NCBI RefSeq assembly: GCF_038024875.1
Contig: NZ_CP136136.1
Location: forward strand, 3,472,001 to 3,536,000
Source: Gordonia rubripertincta
GTDB lineage: Bacteria > Actinomycetota > Actinomycetes > Mycobacteriales > Mycobacteriaceae
Reading direction: 5' to 3'
Length of the DNA: 64,000 bases
Shown here piece after piece: positions 1 to 9,464 of this stretch. Below the pieces are notes generated by a model, which was given only the letters and a program-made list of their open reading frames with translations, searched no databases and was not told the origin of the DNA. Positions within the stretch are counted from its first letter, which is position 1. Each line of letters opens with the position of its first letter. Both the position numbers and the translations under genes were made by a program.

Positions 1-678
1 GCTGTCGGCCTGAACTACGCCGACCACGCCGCCGAAGCGAATATCCCGCACCCAGACGCTCCGGTCATCTTCACCAAGTTCCCGGCCTCGATCGCGGGTC
101 CGTACGACACGATCGAGCTACCGAGTGATCTGGTCGATTTCGAGGTCGAGCTGGTCGCCGTCATCGGTGCGCCGGCCCGCGATGTGGCGCTTGAAGACGG
201 CTGGGCACACATCGCTGGCTTGACCTTGGGGCAGGACGTGTCAGAACGTGGGGTCCAGCTGGCCGGTCCCACCCCGCAGTTCAACCTCGGCAAGTCGTTC
301 GCCGGCTTTTCGCCCATCGGACCGGCCGTCGTAACCCTCGACGAGTTCCACGATCCCGACGACGTCGAGGTGTCGACGACCCTCTCCGGCGAGCTCATGC
401 AGGGTTCGAGCACTCGCCACCTCATCTTCTCCGTGCCCGCCCTCGTCGCGTACCTCTCGGCCTTCGTCGAGCTGCGGCCCGGTGACCTGATCTTCACCGG
501 AACCCCGTCCGGAGTCGGATTCACCCGGGATCCGAAGCGACTCATCACGACCGAGGACGAGCTCGTGAGCAACGCTGATGTGATCGGTGAGATGCGGCAT
601 CGGTTCATCTCCTCGACACGCCCGCACCCAGCCGCAGTGCTGGCCGAGGCCCCGCATGTGACAGGAGCCGACAAGTGA
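1..678 (+). CDS. Fumarylacetoacetate hydrolase (FAH) family protein, 5' end outside window
   Basis: The frame is open from base 1, so the start lies upstream; 225 codons are visible. The stretch GLNYADHAAE near the visible start and DFEVELVAVIG about 45 codons in are the FAH-fold signature; the acidic residues there and the Asp in GLTLGQDVSER about 75 codons in are the usual divalent-metal ligands. Near the C-terminus, GDLIFTGTPSGVG is the conserved substrate-loop motif. Members hydrolyse or isomerise beta-diketo or 2-oxo-ene acids late in aromatic and amino acid degradation. The TGA stop overlaps the GTG start of the acetoacetyl-CoA ligase by four bases (GTGA), so the two are translationally coupled. 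This fits a pathway yielding acetoacetate that is then activated. The family call is firm but the exact substrate is unknown. Confidence 0.88.
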   Translation, partial: AVGLNYADHAAEANIPHPDAPVIFTKFPASIAGPYDTIELPSDLVDFEVELVAVIGAPARDVALEDGWAHIAGLTLGQDVSERGVQLAGPTPQFNLGKSFAGFSPIGPAVVTLDEFHDPDDVEVSTTLSGELMQGSSTRHLIFSVPALVAYLSAFVELRPGDLIFTGTPSGVGFTRDPKRLITTEDELVSNADVIGEMRHRFISSTRPHPAAVLAEAPHVTGADK

Positions 679-2669
679 CGACCAGTCCCGAGGTTCTGTG
701 GACCCCGTCACCAGACCGGGTCGCCGCGACCCGCATGTCCGACTATCAACGCTGGCTGACCAGTGACCGGGAGGTCCGCACCCAAGGGTTCGGCGAACTG
801 TGGCAATGGTCGGTCGATGACCCGACGGCTTTCTGGGATTCGATCTGGACCTACTTCGACGTCCTTGCATCGGCGCCACCGAGGGCAGTGCTCGAGGATG
901 CTGACATGCCCGGCGCCGTGTGGTTCCCGGGTGCCCGGTTGAACTGGGCCGAGAACATCTTGCGCCGTGCCGACAGGGACGACCCGGCGATCATCGCACT
1001 CCACGAATCGGCATCGGCTCTCACAACTACCTGGCGCGAGCTGGAACAGCGGGTAGCGAATGTCGCGGCCGGCTTCCGACGCCTCGGGGTTCGGCCAGGA
1101 GACCGCGTGGCCGCGGTGTTGCCGAATATCACCGAGACAGTGATCGCCGTGTTGGCCACCGCCAGCGTGGGCGCCGTGTGGTCGTGCTGTGCGCCTGATT
1201 TCGGGGTCAAGGGACTGGTCGACAGATTTGCGCAGATTGAGCCGACGATTCTAATCGGCGTCGACGGTTATCAGTTCAACGGCAAGGTCCTAGACCGGCG
1301 TGAGACCGTCGAGGCGCTGGCCGCGGAACTGCCGACCGTCCGCCACACCGTGATGGTCCGCAACCTTGGCGACAAGAAGCTCGAATTCCTCGACGGTGTC
1401 CTCGATTTCGCTGACCTCGCGGTGGGAGACGCAGCCCCGGAATACGAGCAGGTACCGTTCGACCATCCCCTGTGGGTGCTCTACAGTTCCGGGACCACCG
1501 GTCTCCCGAAGGGGATCGTTCATTCCCATGGCGGAATTCTGCTCGAGTCGCTCAAAGCCAATGCGTTGCACTACGACCTGGGTCCCGACGACCGGGTGTT
1601 CATTGCCGCGAGCACCGCCTGGGTGGTGTGGAACATGCTGATCGACGCGATGACGACTGGGTGCGCCATCGTCACCTACGACGGCAGCCCCACGCTCGGC
1701 CGCCCAGACCACCAATTCGAGATCTGCGCCGAACACCGGGTGACACGATTCGGGACCGGAGCTGCATACCTGACCTTGTGCGAGAGGGCCGCAGCAAGAC
1801 CGGGAAGGGATTTCGATCTGACCGCGCTGCGGTCGATCATGTCCACCGGCTCGCCGCTGCCGGACACGACGTGGCGCTGGGTCTATGAACATGTGTCCGA
1901 GGATGTCCAACTGGGTTCGGACAGCGGTGGCACCGACGTTGCCACGGCCTTTATTGGGGCGAATCCGATGTCACCCGTGGTCACCGGCGAACTGCAAGGG
2001 CCCTGCCTGGGGGTGGCGGTGGAGGCATGGAACGATGTCGGCGAGCCGGTCATGGACCAGGTCGGCGAGATGGTGATCACCGCGCCGATGCCGTCGATGC
2101 CGATCTACTTTTGGAACGACCCGGAACAAATCCGTTATCGCGGCGCGTACTTCGAGGATTTTCCCGGAGTGTGGCGGCACGGGGACTGGATCACACGGAC
2201 CGCCCGAGGTACCTTCCAGGTTCACGGTCGATCCGACTCGACGCTCAACCGTGGCGGTATCCGTATGGGTTCCGCAGACGTCTATCAGGCTATCGAGACA
2301 CTGCCCGAGATCGCGGAATCACTTGTCATCGGCGCCGAACTACCGGGCGGCGACTACCACATGCCGTTGTTCGTCGTGTTGAAGCAGGGTCACGAGCTCA
2401 CTGACGAGCTCATCGAGAAGATCCGAGACACCGTCCGCCGCAACGTATCCCCTCGACACGTACCCGATGACATTCTCGACGTACCGGCAATACCGGCCAC
2501 CAGGACGGGTAAGCGCCTCGAGATTCCGGTGAAGAAGCTGATCCAAGGGATGCCACCCGAGGCGGCCATCAACCGGGCGACCGTCGCTGACTCTCGGTCC
2601 TTGGACTGGTATGTCGACTACGCGCAGCGGTTCCAAGCCGCTCGTGCGGCGGCACGTCGAGATCGTTGA
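675..2669 (+). CDS. Acetoacetate--CoA ligase (acetoacetyl-CoA synthetase)
   Basis: This 664-residue protein has the length and N-terminal pattern (VLWTPSPDRVAATRMSDY) of bacterial acetoacetyl-CoA synthetases. They join acetoacetate to CoA using ATP through an acyl-adenylate in the cytoplasm. Visible ANL motifs in order are LYSSGTTGLPKGIVHSHGG (phosphate loop, about residue 270), SDSGGTDVATAF (about 416), YFEDFPGVWRHGDW (about 490), GRSDSTLNRGGIRMGSADVY (about 520) and ATRTGKRLEIPVKKL near the C-terminus, with the adenylating lysine. The GTG start overlaps the upstream stop codon, which fixes the start. Pairing with an FAH-family hydrolase suggests use of acetoacetate released by that enzyme. 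A broken PucR-type regulator converges on its 3' end. Confidence 0.93.
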   Translation: MTTSPEVLWTPSPDRVAATRMSDYQRWLTSDREVRTQGFGELWQWSVDDPTAFWDSIWTYFDVLASAPPRAVLEDADMPGAVWFPGARLNWAENILRRADRDDPAIIALHESASALTTTWRELEQRVANVAAGFRRLGVRPGDRVAAVLPNITETVIAVLATASVGAVWSCCAPDFGVKGLVDRFAQIEPTILIGVDGYQFNGKVLDRRETVEALAAELPTVRHTVMVRNLGDKKLEFLDGVLDFADLAVGDAAPEYEQVPFDHPLWVLYSSGTTGLPKGIVHSHGGILLESLKANALHYDLGPDDRVFIAASTAWVVWNMLIDAMTTGCAIVTYDGSPTLGRPDHQFEICAEHRVTRFGTGAAYLTLCERAAARPGRDFDLTALRSIMSTGSPLPDTTWRWVYEHVSEDVQLGSDSGGTDVATAFIGANPMSPVVTGELQGPCLGVAVEAWNDVGEPVMDQVGEMVITAPMPSMPIYFWNDPEQIRYRGAYFEDFPGVWRHGDWITRTARGTFQVHGRSDSTLNRGGIRMGSADVYQAIETLPEIAESLVIGAELPGGDYHMPLFVVLKQGHELTDELIEKIRDTVRRNVSPRHVPDDILDVPAIPATRTGKRLEIPVKKLIQGMPPEAAINRATVADSRSLDWYVDYAQRFQAARAAARRDR

Positions 2670-2736
2670 GCGGAGGCCGGGATCTACTGTCTCGGGTCGT
2701 CGCGCCGGCGTGAAGACCCGCGGGGTGCGCCGTTCA

Positions 2737-4114
2737 TCAGTCGGCGGCTGCGAGCCACTCATAGATCATCAACGCCACCCGAAGCCGGGTGGTCGGCCCA
2801 CCCTCGGGATGATTGCACACAGATAGGGCCTGTTGCACCCGGTAGGTCACTGTATTACGTGAGATCTGCTCCAGGTTGGCTACTTTGGAGATGCTTCGAT
2901 CCGCATCGAGGTAGCGGCTCAGCGTGCTGCGCAACTCGGCCATACGTACATCGGGATCAGCGAGTGCACCCCAGATGCCGGTCGACAAAACTCTGGGCTG
3001 AAGCAGGATCGGCAAGGGCGAGAGCAAGCATGTCGAGGTCTTGGTGTGTCGCCACAACCGCACGGTGGGGGGAATCTGGACGGAGGCCGATCAGCCGCTC
3101 GATGCTACGTGCTTCGAGATGACTGCGTCGGAATCCTTGAAGACCCGCGCCAGGTTGGCCGACAGCGATCTGCAGACCCTCGATCGAGGGCAAAGCGAGA
3201 CGTCGCCGATGGGGCGTGTGTATCGCCGCCCACGCCCATATAGTTCGCGCACCCACCGGGATGACCAGCGTGCCCGACGGCGTGCCCCAGCAGGAGCCAG
3301 TTCCTCGACGGTCGTTCGAAGGTCGCGATCGGTCAGGCCCACTTGGGGATCGGTCCACGCGATCATCGCCAAATGGCTGCCGGCGAGCGGGTAGCTCAAT
3401 AGCGAGTCCGCCTGGAGAAGGTCGATCGGCGAGTCCTTCAGAATCGTCTGCACGAGGTCGAGTCGAGCCGCGGAAACACTCGCTGCCCAATGTTCCTGCG
3501 CGCGCATGAACGACGTGGTCGCACCGCTCGAGAAGTCGTCCATCGCCTCGAAGAGGAGCACCGACACTCGGCGCACTTCTGCTGTGGCGTCGGAGGCGTT
3601 CTCGGCTGCGCCGTCCAACAAGGAAGCAGCCAGCTCGGCGTAGCCGACGCGAATGGAGCTGCAACAGGTCTTCGAGTTCGAGACCGCGCCGCGCAAAGTC
3701 TGCTGCAATCTCTGTTTCCTCGTCGCTGGTCAAACTGTCGGATTCTGCGGACAACCCAGCTACCAATGTCAACGCCCGCAGTGTCGTGGACGTGGTCGCC
3801 ACCCGCAAGGCGTCGAAGTGCGGGGCCGAATCACCCAGCACCGGAATCTCTTCCGTGATTCGCACAGCGATACGTGTGCCCACCTGCACCGTCCAGCGGG
3901 CCACCTCGTCACCGAGCTCAGCTCGCACCACAAGACCGTCGCGACCCAACGAGTCGATGTCTGCCGCGAAGTGGCCCTCTGGGGTCAACCTACTCGTCCA
4001 GTGAGCTACCACGTGCTCATCACTCCCAAGTCCACCCGTCTGACCGGCGCTTTTGGTCTCGAGCTCAAAGTGAACGACGAACTCTGTGCCCTGACCAGTG
4101 GTAACCGCGATCAC
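2737..4114 (-). pseudogene. PucR-family transcriptional regulator, interrupted by frame breaks
   Basis: Conceptual reading needs three frame changes. The N-terminal part (4114 to about 3665) ends in ADFARRGLELEDLLQ; the next piece (about 3663-3290) begins SIRVGYAELAASLL; the third (about 3285-2972) carries GTLVIPVGARTIWAWAAI and a GGDEF-like middle region; the last (2969-2737) holds the PucR C-terminal helix-turn-helix, SISKVANLEQISRNTVTYRV. Together they make a normal-looking regulator of about 450 residues of the PucR/CdaR type, which usually control nearby catabolic genes. The breaks are one surplus base near 3665, a gain of one or loss of two at the C4 run 3285-3288, and one surplus C in 2969-2972. 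It is divergent from the VOC remnant and FAD monooxygenase, its likely targets. It may be a true pseudogene or an intact gene with sequence errors. Confidence 0.75.
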
Positions 4115-4181
4115 ATCAGTATGTCATGTGTGTCAGGAGCCACACGCGATTGACGAACGTGGCGAGTGATCAGGAGTTGCC

Positions 4182-4361
4182 ATGTCCAGCACGCGGACGT
4201 TCGCTCACGTCGTGTTCCAAACAGGCGGTCTCGCCCAAGTGGGTTATTGGTACTACACGGTACTGGACGCGCACGCTCCTGATGAGATCGCCACTCAAGA
4301 ACGGGCGCTGGCCGCGAGTCCGGATCTTTCAGACCCCATGGCCCTTCTCGCTGGCGTCTGA
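4182..4361 (+). pseudogene. Deleted remnant of a VOC (extradiol dioxygenase/glyoxalase-type) protein
   Basis: The short frame reads MSSTRTFAHVVFQTGGLAQV, then GYWYYTVLDAHAPDE, and ends DPMALLAGV. The first 33 residues match the opening beta strand and helix of VOC-fold ring-cleavage-type proteins, including the metal-binding His of FAHVVFQT. The remaining residues resemble the extreme C-terminal helix of the same proteins (PDEIATQERALAASPDLSDP). The whole catalytic middle of about 100 residues is therefore missing by an apparently in-frame deletion, leaving 59 residues. A purine-rich stretch (CAGGAG, 4171-4176) precedes the ATG at 4182. It sits directly upstream of the FAD monooxygenase, where a ring-cleavage dioxygenase would make sense. 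It is unlikely to be active. Confidence 0.5.
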
Positions 4362-4448
4362 CCCCCATGGGCGGTCAACACTCACCATCACCGCAACTCC
4401 CGCGCGGCGACCGCCGCCGACGTAAACAACGAAAGTGAAGGAACAGCG

Positions 4449-6212
4449 ATGACCACCATCGAAACCCCCGTCCTCATCATCGGAGGTGGGGGATGCGGAC
4501 TGACCAGCTCCATCTTCTTGTCCAACCACGGTGTCGACCATCTGCTCGTCGAGCGTCACCAGGGCACCTCGATCCTGCCCAAGGCGCACTACCTGAACCA
4601 GCGCACCATGGAGGTATTCCGTCAGCACGGCATCGCTGACGCGCTCTACGAGGTCGGCGCGCCGATCGACAAGTTCGGCCAGATTCGCTGGATGACTTCT
4701 CTGGGCGGCGACGGACCACTCGACCGCAAAGTTATCCACCGCATGGACGCCTTCGGCGGCGGCGAGCTCGCCGAGCGCTACCAGGCGGACAGCCCCGTCC
4801 TTTCGACGAACTACCCACAGCTTCGACTCGAGCCGTTGCTGCGTAAGGAAGCCGAGAAGCGGGCTCCCGGACAGATCCGTTACAACCACGAAGTTCTCGG
4901 CTGGTCGCAGACCGATGATGGAGTCACGGCTGAGGTGGTCAACCGGGACACCGATGAAAAGTTCACGGTCAACGCGAAATACGTGATCGCCGCCGATGGT
5001 GGAAAGACCATCGGCCCCCGCGAAGGCGTCGAGATGGTGGGCCCCACCGACATGGTCGACATGGTCAGCACCCACTTCACCGCCGATCTGTCCGAGTACT
5101 GGGACGACCACACCCTGATCACCTGGTTCCTCAATCCGGAGGGTGAGAACTCCTGGGGCGCGGGCGCGATGGTCCAGATGGGACCGACCTGGGGCCGCAA
5201 CTCCGAAGAGTGGGTCGTGCACTTCGCCTTCCGGCCCGACGATCCCGAGCGCTTCAACGAAGAAGCCATCGCACCACGGCTGCGTGAACTCCTGCGACTG
5301 CCCGAGGTCGAACTCCAGGTGCACAAAGTCAGTCACTGGATTCTCGACCGGATCGTCGCTGACCGCTGGAGGATCGGGAACATCTTCCTTGCCGGTGACG
5401 CCGCGCATCGCCAACCGCCCACCACCGGACTGGGACTCAACACGGGAATCCAGGACGCGCACAACCTGACCTGGAAGCTCGCCCAGGTGCTCTCGGGGTC
5501 TGCCACGGATGCGCTGCTCGACAGCTACGAATCCGAGCGCAAGCCAGTCAGCACGGACGGCGCCGACTGGGCGCTGATGGCCTTCACCAACCACACCGTC
5601 ATCGATGCCGGGATCGGCCTCACCCCCGGCGCCCCGCTGGAAGCGAACATCGCGGCGTTCCATGCTCTATTCGCCGACGGCCTCCTAGGAGACGCGTTGC
5701 GTCACCGAGCCGCCATCGCCATCGGCACACAACGCGCCGAGTTCCAGGCACACGACGTCGAGATCGGCTTCCGCTACGACAACGGAGCAGTGGTTCCCGA
5801 CGGCACCCCGCCCGCACCCCGATCGGCCAGCGGCACCATCTACACCCCGACCACCCGCCCCGGGCACCGGCTACCCCACGCCTGGGTCACCAAGGACGGC
5901 AACCGGGTTTCAACCCACGACCTGACCGGTAACGACGGATCGTTCGCCCTGATCGCCGGAACCGATGCTGACGAATGGTCGCGCTCCGCAACCGTGGCCG
6001 CGGACAAGTTCGGCATCACCATCAAGGTCGCGCGCATCGGCGTCGACCTCGACGACACCGACGGCGTCTGGGGCGAGGTCGGTGAGATCGGCAACGCCGG
6101 CGCCGTGCTCATCCGGCCCGACAACCACGTGGCTTGGCGCGCCCTGGACCGAGACGCACAGCCTGAGCAGACCCTCACGGCGGCATTGGAAACCATCCTC
6201 AGCCGATCCTGA
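4449..6212 (+). CDS. FAD-dependent aromatic monooxygenase (PheA/TfdB family hydroxylase)
   Basis: This 587-residue flavoprotein belongs to class A phenol-type hydroxylases, which use NAD(P)H and O2 to hydroxylate an aromatic ring. It shows the N-terminal Rossmann motif IIGGGGCGLTSSIFL (residues 9-23), the acidic ribose contact (LLVERH), the DG-type segment VIAADGGKTIGPREG (about 180) and the FAD ribityl motif IFLAGDAAHRQPPTTGLGLN (about 313). A C-terminal thioredoxin-like domain follows (GTIYTPTTRPGHRLPHAW onward), as in 2,4-dichlorophenol hydroxylase and relatives. The start is supported by GAAGGA seven bases upstream. A strong hairpin follows immediately. Its neighbours (VOC remnant, divergent PucR-type regulator) indicate an aromatic catabolic module. 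The natural substrate cannot be read from sequence. Confidence 0.9.
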   Translation: MTTIETPVLIIGGGGCGLTSSIFLSNHGVDHLLVERHQGTSILPKAHYLNQRTMEVFRQHGIADALYEVGAPIDKFGQIRWMTSLGGDGPLDRKVIHRMDAFGGGELAERYQADSPVLSTNYPQLRLEPLLRKEAEKRAPGQIRYNHEVLGWSQTDDGVTAEVVNRDTDEKFTVNAKYVIAADGGKTIGPREGVEMVGPTDMVDMVSTHFTADLSEYWDDHTLITWFLNPEGENSWGAGAMVQMGPTWGRNSEEWVVHFAFRPDDPERFNEEAIAPRLRELLRLPEVELQVHKVSHWILDRIVADRWRIGNIFLAGDAAHRQPPTTGLGLNTGIQDAHNLTWKLAQVLSGSATDALLDSYESERKPVSTDGADWALMAFTNHTVIDAGIGLTPGAPLEANIAAFHALFADGLLGDALRHRAAIAIGTQRAEFQAHDVEIGFRYDNGAVVPDGTPPAPRSASGTIYTPTTRPGHRLPHAWVTKDGNRVSTHDLTGNDGSFALIAGTDADEWSRSATVAADKFGITIKVARIGVDLDDTDGVWGEVGEIGNAGAVLIRPDNHVAWRALDRDAQPEQTLTAALETILSRS

Positions 6213-6220
6213 AACGACCC

Positions 6221-6257
6221 GGGGCGGTGCGTGGAACACTCCGTTACGCACCGCCCC
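6221..6257 (+). terminator. Stem-loop terminator after FAD monooxygenase
   Basis: A perfect 12-bp inverted repeat, GGGGCGGTGCGT (6221-6232) and ACGCACCGCCCC (6246-6257), has a 13-base loop and starts nine bases after the stop codon. There is no U-tract, as is common for actinobacterial terminators. Confidence 0.7.
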
Positions 6258-6329
6258 GCGCGTCGTGCGCTGCCTGCCCCACCAGATACCTAGGCCAGAC
6301 CCAGCGAAAACTCCGCAATCCCCGATTTG

Positions 6330-6373
6330 GTTGACACATCAACGACTCCGAGTACAGTGGTTGATATGTCAAC
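6330..6373 (+). promoter_or_regulatory. Promoter with twin palindromic operators, probably for the MarR regulator
   Basis: Two perfect palindromes of identical design, GTTGA-N4-TCAAC, lie at 6330-6343 (spacer CACA) and 6360-6373 (spacer TATG), 30 bp or about three helical turns apart. The first contains TTGACA (6331-6336), a consensus -35. A weak -10 candidate, TACAGT (6353-6358), follows at 16 bp, so the second palindrome would cover the start point. The arrangement would let a dimeric repressor block polymerase. The MarR-family gene at 9461, last in the transcription unit driven from here, is the obvious candidate. The promoter call and the regulator assignment are inference; the palindromes are seen directly. 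Confidence 0.6.
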
Positions 6374-6403
6374 ATCTGTCTTGTTCGGAATGCTGGGAGT
6401 TCT

Positions 6404-8543
6404 GTGATGACCAATTGCGGCCACTCGATCCGGACCGGCGTCGAGGTGACGGGGGCGCAGGACCCCCGGTTGACTGCCGACCTGGCCCGGGCAGCTGAAC
6501 AACATGGTTACGAGGTAATTTTCGTCGCTGACTCAGCCGACACCGGTTTAGACGCCCTGACTCTTGCTGCATGGTCAGCAGGGGTGACCACCACCGTGAA
6601 TGTAGTCCCCCGGTTGGAGGCGACTACTCGACCTGCGTCCGTTGTTGCGCGGGCGACGAGCAGCCTGCAGTTGCTTTCGGACAATCGAGCGGCGGTCGCG
6701 TTTACGCGCGACCCCGCGACGACAGAAGTCGACTGGATCGACGAGGCAGTCTCCGTCATCCGCTCGTTGCATGACACGAACGGGCCCGGCCGCGTCAGTC
6801 GAAGCGGCACTCATCACCGCCTGGCCGGTGCCGAACCCGGCCCGAGCCTCGACCGCGAGGTCCCCATCTGGATCTCGGGATCTGACTCCTCGATCGCGGC
6901 GGTGTCGGGCCGACTGGCTGATGGCTGGATGGCCGACTTCGGCGACTACGATCCAGCCCGGCTCGCCGAACTACACAGCGCTGTGGATCATGCGGCCGTC
7001 GAGGTCGGCCGCGACCCCCGCGAAATACGACGCGGAGTGACGCTGCCTGGTGGATCGGAAATCGACTCATCAGCCCTCGTGTCGTCGGTGGTCGATCACG
7101 GCGTGAGCCTCTTCGTACTTCGCATCGACGCGACACACGGCATCGACGTCGTCTCGCGCGACATGCGTGCCTTCTTCATCACCGTCTCCGCCGCACGGGC
7201 CGAGGTCGAGACCGTCCTTCCGGCGAACTCACTCTCCTCGAAGCGTTTTCGTCGTCACGATGTCCGTGCCCGGCGTCGGGCCGGGATCGGCTACGACGAG
7301 ATCCCGGAGGATCTCGTGGGCGGTGCGGTCGAACCGGGTGATCCCGCCTTCGGGACGCTCCATTCGACGTACCTACGCGGGGGTGACCCCGGGCTCGTCC
7401 TGAGGCCGAGGACGGTTTCGGAAGTAGCCAGTGCGGTGAGCTTCGCAGGCACGCACCGGCACCTTCCACTCGGGCTGCGCAGCGGCGGTCACGGCATCAG
7501 TGGCAGATCCACGAACGACGGTGGACTGGTCATCGATGTCGGGGCACTCAACGACATCACGGTCCTCGACGAGGCCACTCGACTGGTCCGCATCGGGCCC
7601 GGCGCCCGATGGCGCGACGTCGCCACCACACTCCAGCCGTTCGGCTGGGCGTTGAGCTCGGGCGACTACGGCGGGGTGGGTGTGGGTGGCCTCGCCACCG
7701 CCGGCGGCATCGGATTCCTCAGCCGCGCACACGGTCTGACCATCGACCATCTCCGAGCTGTTCTGGGCAGCTCGCGGAGCAGGTGCGAACTTCGGCGTCG
7801 CGGTGGCCTTCGAGTTCACCGTTGACGAGGTCGACAATGTCGGGTGGGCTCAACTGGCGTTCGACGCCCCGGACCCAGCGGCCTACCTCCGAGACTTCGG
7901 CCGTGTAGCCAAGGACGCCCCGCGCGAGACCACCCCGTTTCTGATACTGGGACAGGGGACAGCGCAGGTGATGGCGATGGTCGACTCCACCGATCCGTCG
8001 GTGATCGTCGACCAGTTGCAACCATTCGCAGAGATCGCCCCGCTCGTGCAACAGCAGGTCGTCATCGCGCCGTACGCGGCAGTAATGACCATGTTTCCCG
8101 AGTCACCCCATCACGGTCGCGGTGAACCGGTGTCGCGCTCCGCGTTTACGGACGAGATCACTGCCGGGTTCGCCTCGGCGTCAGCGGATCTGATTCGATC
8201 GGGTGCGTCTCACTGGTATCAGATCCGGACCGTCGGAGGAGCGGTCGGCGATGTGCCGTCGGATGCGACTGCGTACGCCCATCGCGACGCGAACTTTGCG
8301 TTGTCGGTGATGGGAAGCAATGCCCAGCGTGTCGACCGATGGTTCGAACCCATTCGCCGGCAGTCCAACGGTCTGTACCTCAGCTTCGAAAGCGACCGCG
8401 ATCCGGCGCGACTCACCGACGCCTTCCCGCCGGCCACTCTGAAGCGACTGCGGCGACTCAAGGCGAAGCTGGACTCCGACAACTTGTTTCAGGACAACTT
8501 CAACGTCACACCTGCCCAGCACGACAACCGGAGGATCTCATGA
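6404..8543 (+). pseudogene. Fusion of a luciferase-like monooxygenase domain to a BBE-type FAD oxidase, with an internal deletion/frame break
   Basis: Starting at GTG 6404 or ATG 6407, the first about 270 residues form a bacterial-luciferase-like (LLM, F420/FMN-type) TIM barrel. From about residue 300 an FAD-linked PCMH domain follows, including LRSGGHGISGRSTNDGGLVI with the histidine that carries covalent FAD. The second attachment cysteine of bicovalent members is absent (GDYGGVGVGGLATAGG), so a single His linkage is expected. Near 7755 the text jumps from LTIDHLR to ELFWAARGAGANFG in another frame: roughly 20 codons usually found between them are missing and the frame changes. The downstream part (through 8543) ends in the berberine-bridge C-terminal motif DSDNLFQDNFNV. 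The stop overlaps the next LLM gene by ATGA. It is inactive as written unless this is an assembly fault. Confidence 0.72.
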
Positions 8544-9464
8544 CCACAGGCGGAGCCGTCGACTACGGCCACGACCTGCTGTTCGGCACATTCGTCACGC
8601 CGGTCAGCCAACCCGTCCATCGAGCCGTCGAGCAGGCTGTGGTCGCCGATCGGGCGGGCATGGATCTCGTCACGTTCCAGGATCACCCTTACATCCCCAC
8701 CTTCCACGACACCTCGACCTTGCTGGCGTACGCCGCAGCACGTACCGAACACATCCACCTCGCGGCCAACGTCGCCAACCTCCCACTCCGACCACCGGCC
8801 GTACTTGCGCGCGCCACGGCCACACTCGACCAGCTCAGCGGTGGTCGAGCAGAGCTGGGAATCGGCGCCGGTGCATTCTGGGACGGCGTGGCAGGCATGG
8901 GCGGACCGAAGCGGACCCCCGGGGAATCCGTCGTCGCGCTGGAGGAGGCCATCGCCATCATCCGAGCCATCTGGGACACCGACGATCATTCCCGTCTCTC
9001 GATCAGCGGCGAGCACTACAGCGTCGACGGCGCCAAACGTGGCCCGGCACCGGCGCATTCGGTCGGAATCTGGGTCGGCGCCTACAAGCCCCGGATTCTT
9101 CGACTGGTCGGGCGCACTGCCGACGGTTGGTTGCCGTCGATGCAGTACTTGGAGAATGGGCTCGGCCAGCTCACCGACATGAACCGGCACATCGACGACG
9201 CCGCTCGGGCGGCGGGTCGCGATCCGCGGGACATCCGTCGTTTCCTCAACATCGGAGGCCGGTTCAGCACCCCAGGGCGGCGGCTTCCTGCAGGGCCCGC
9301 CGGCTCAGTGGGTGGAACAGCTCACCGAGGTCGCGATGACGTACGGCACAAGCGGATTCGTCCTGGCGTCGGACGACACCGTCACGACCCAGACATACGC
9401 CGCCGAAGTTGCACCGGCAGTCAGAGAAGCAGTCGCCGCCGCCCGGACTGAGCGATCTTCATGA
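8540..9464 (+). CDS. LLM-class flavin-dependent oxidoreductase (frame break near 9272)
   Basis: This is a stand-alone luciferase-like monooxygenase of about 307 residues. The N-terminal YGHDLLFGTFVTPVSQPVH, the conserved TLDQLSGGRAELGIGAGAF (about residue 98) and GIWVGAYKPRILRLVGRTAD (about 178) are typical of FMN- or F420-dependent members. The frame fails at the C4 run 9270-9273. Removing one C gives STQGGGFLQGPPAQWVEQL and a natural C-terminus (AVAAARTERSS) ending at 9464. In that reading the stop overlaps the MarR start by ATGA, and the gene itself overlaps the preceding oxidase by ATGA, so all three are translationally coupled. Without the correction the frame ends at 9451 with an Arg-rich, unnatural tail. 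Confidence 0.8.
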
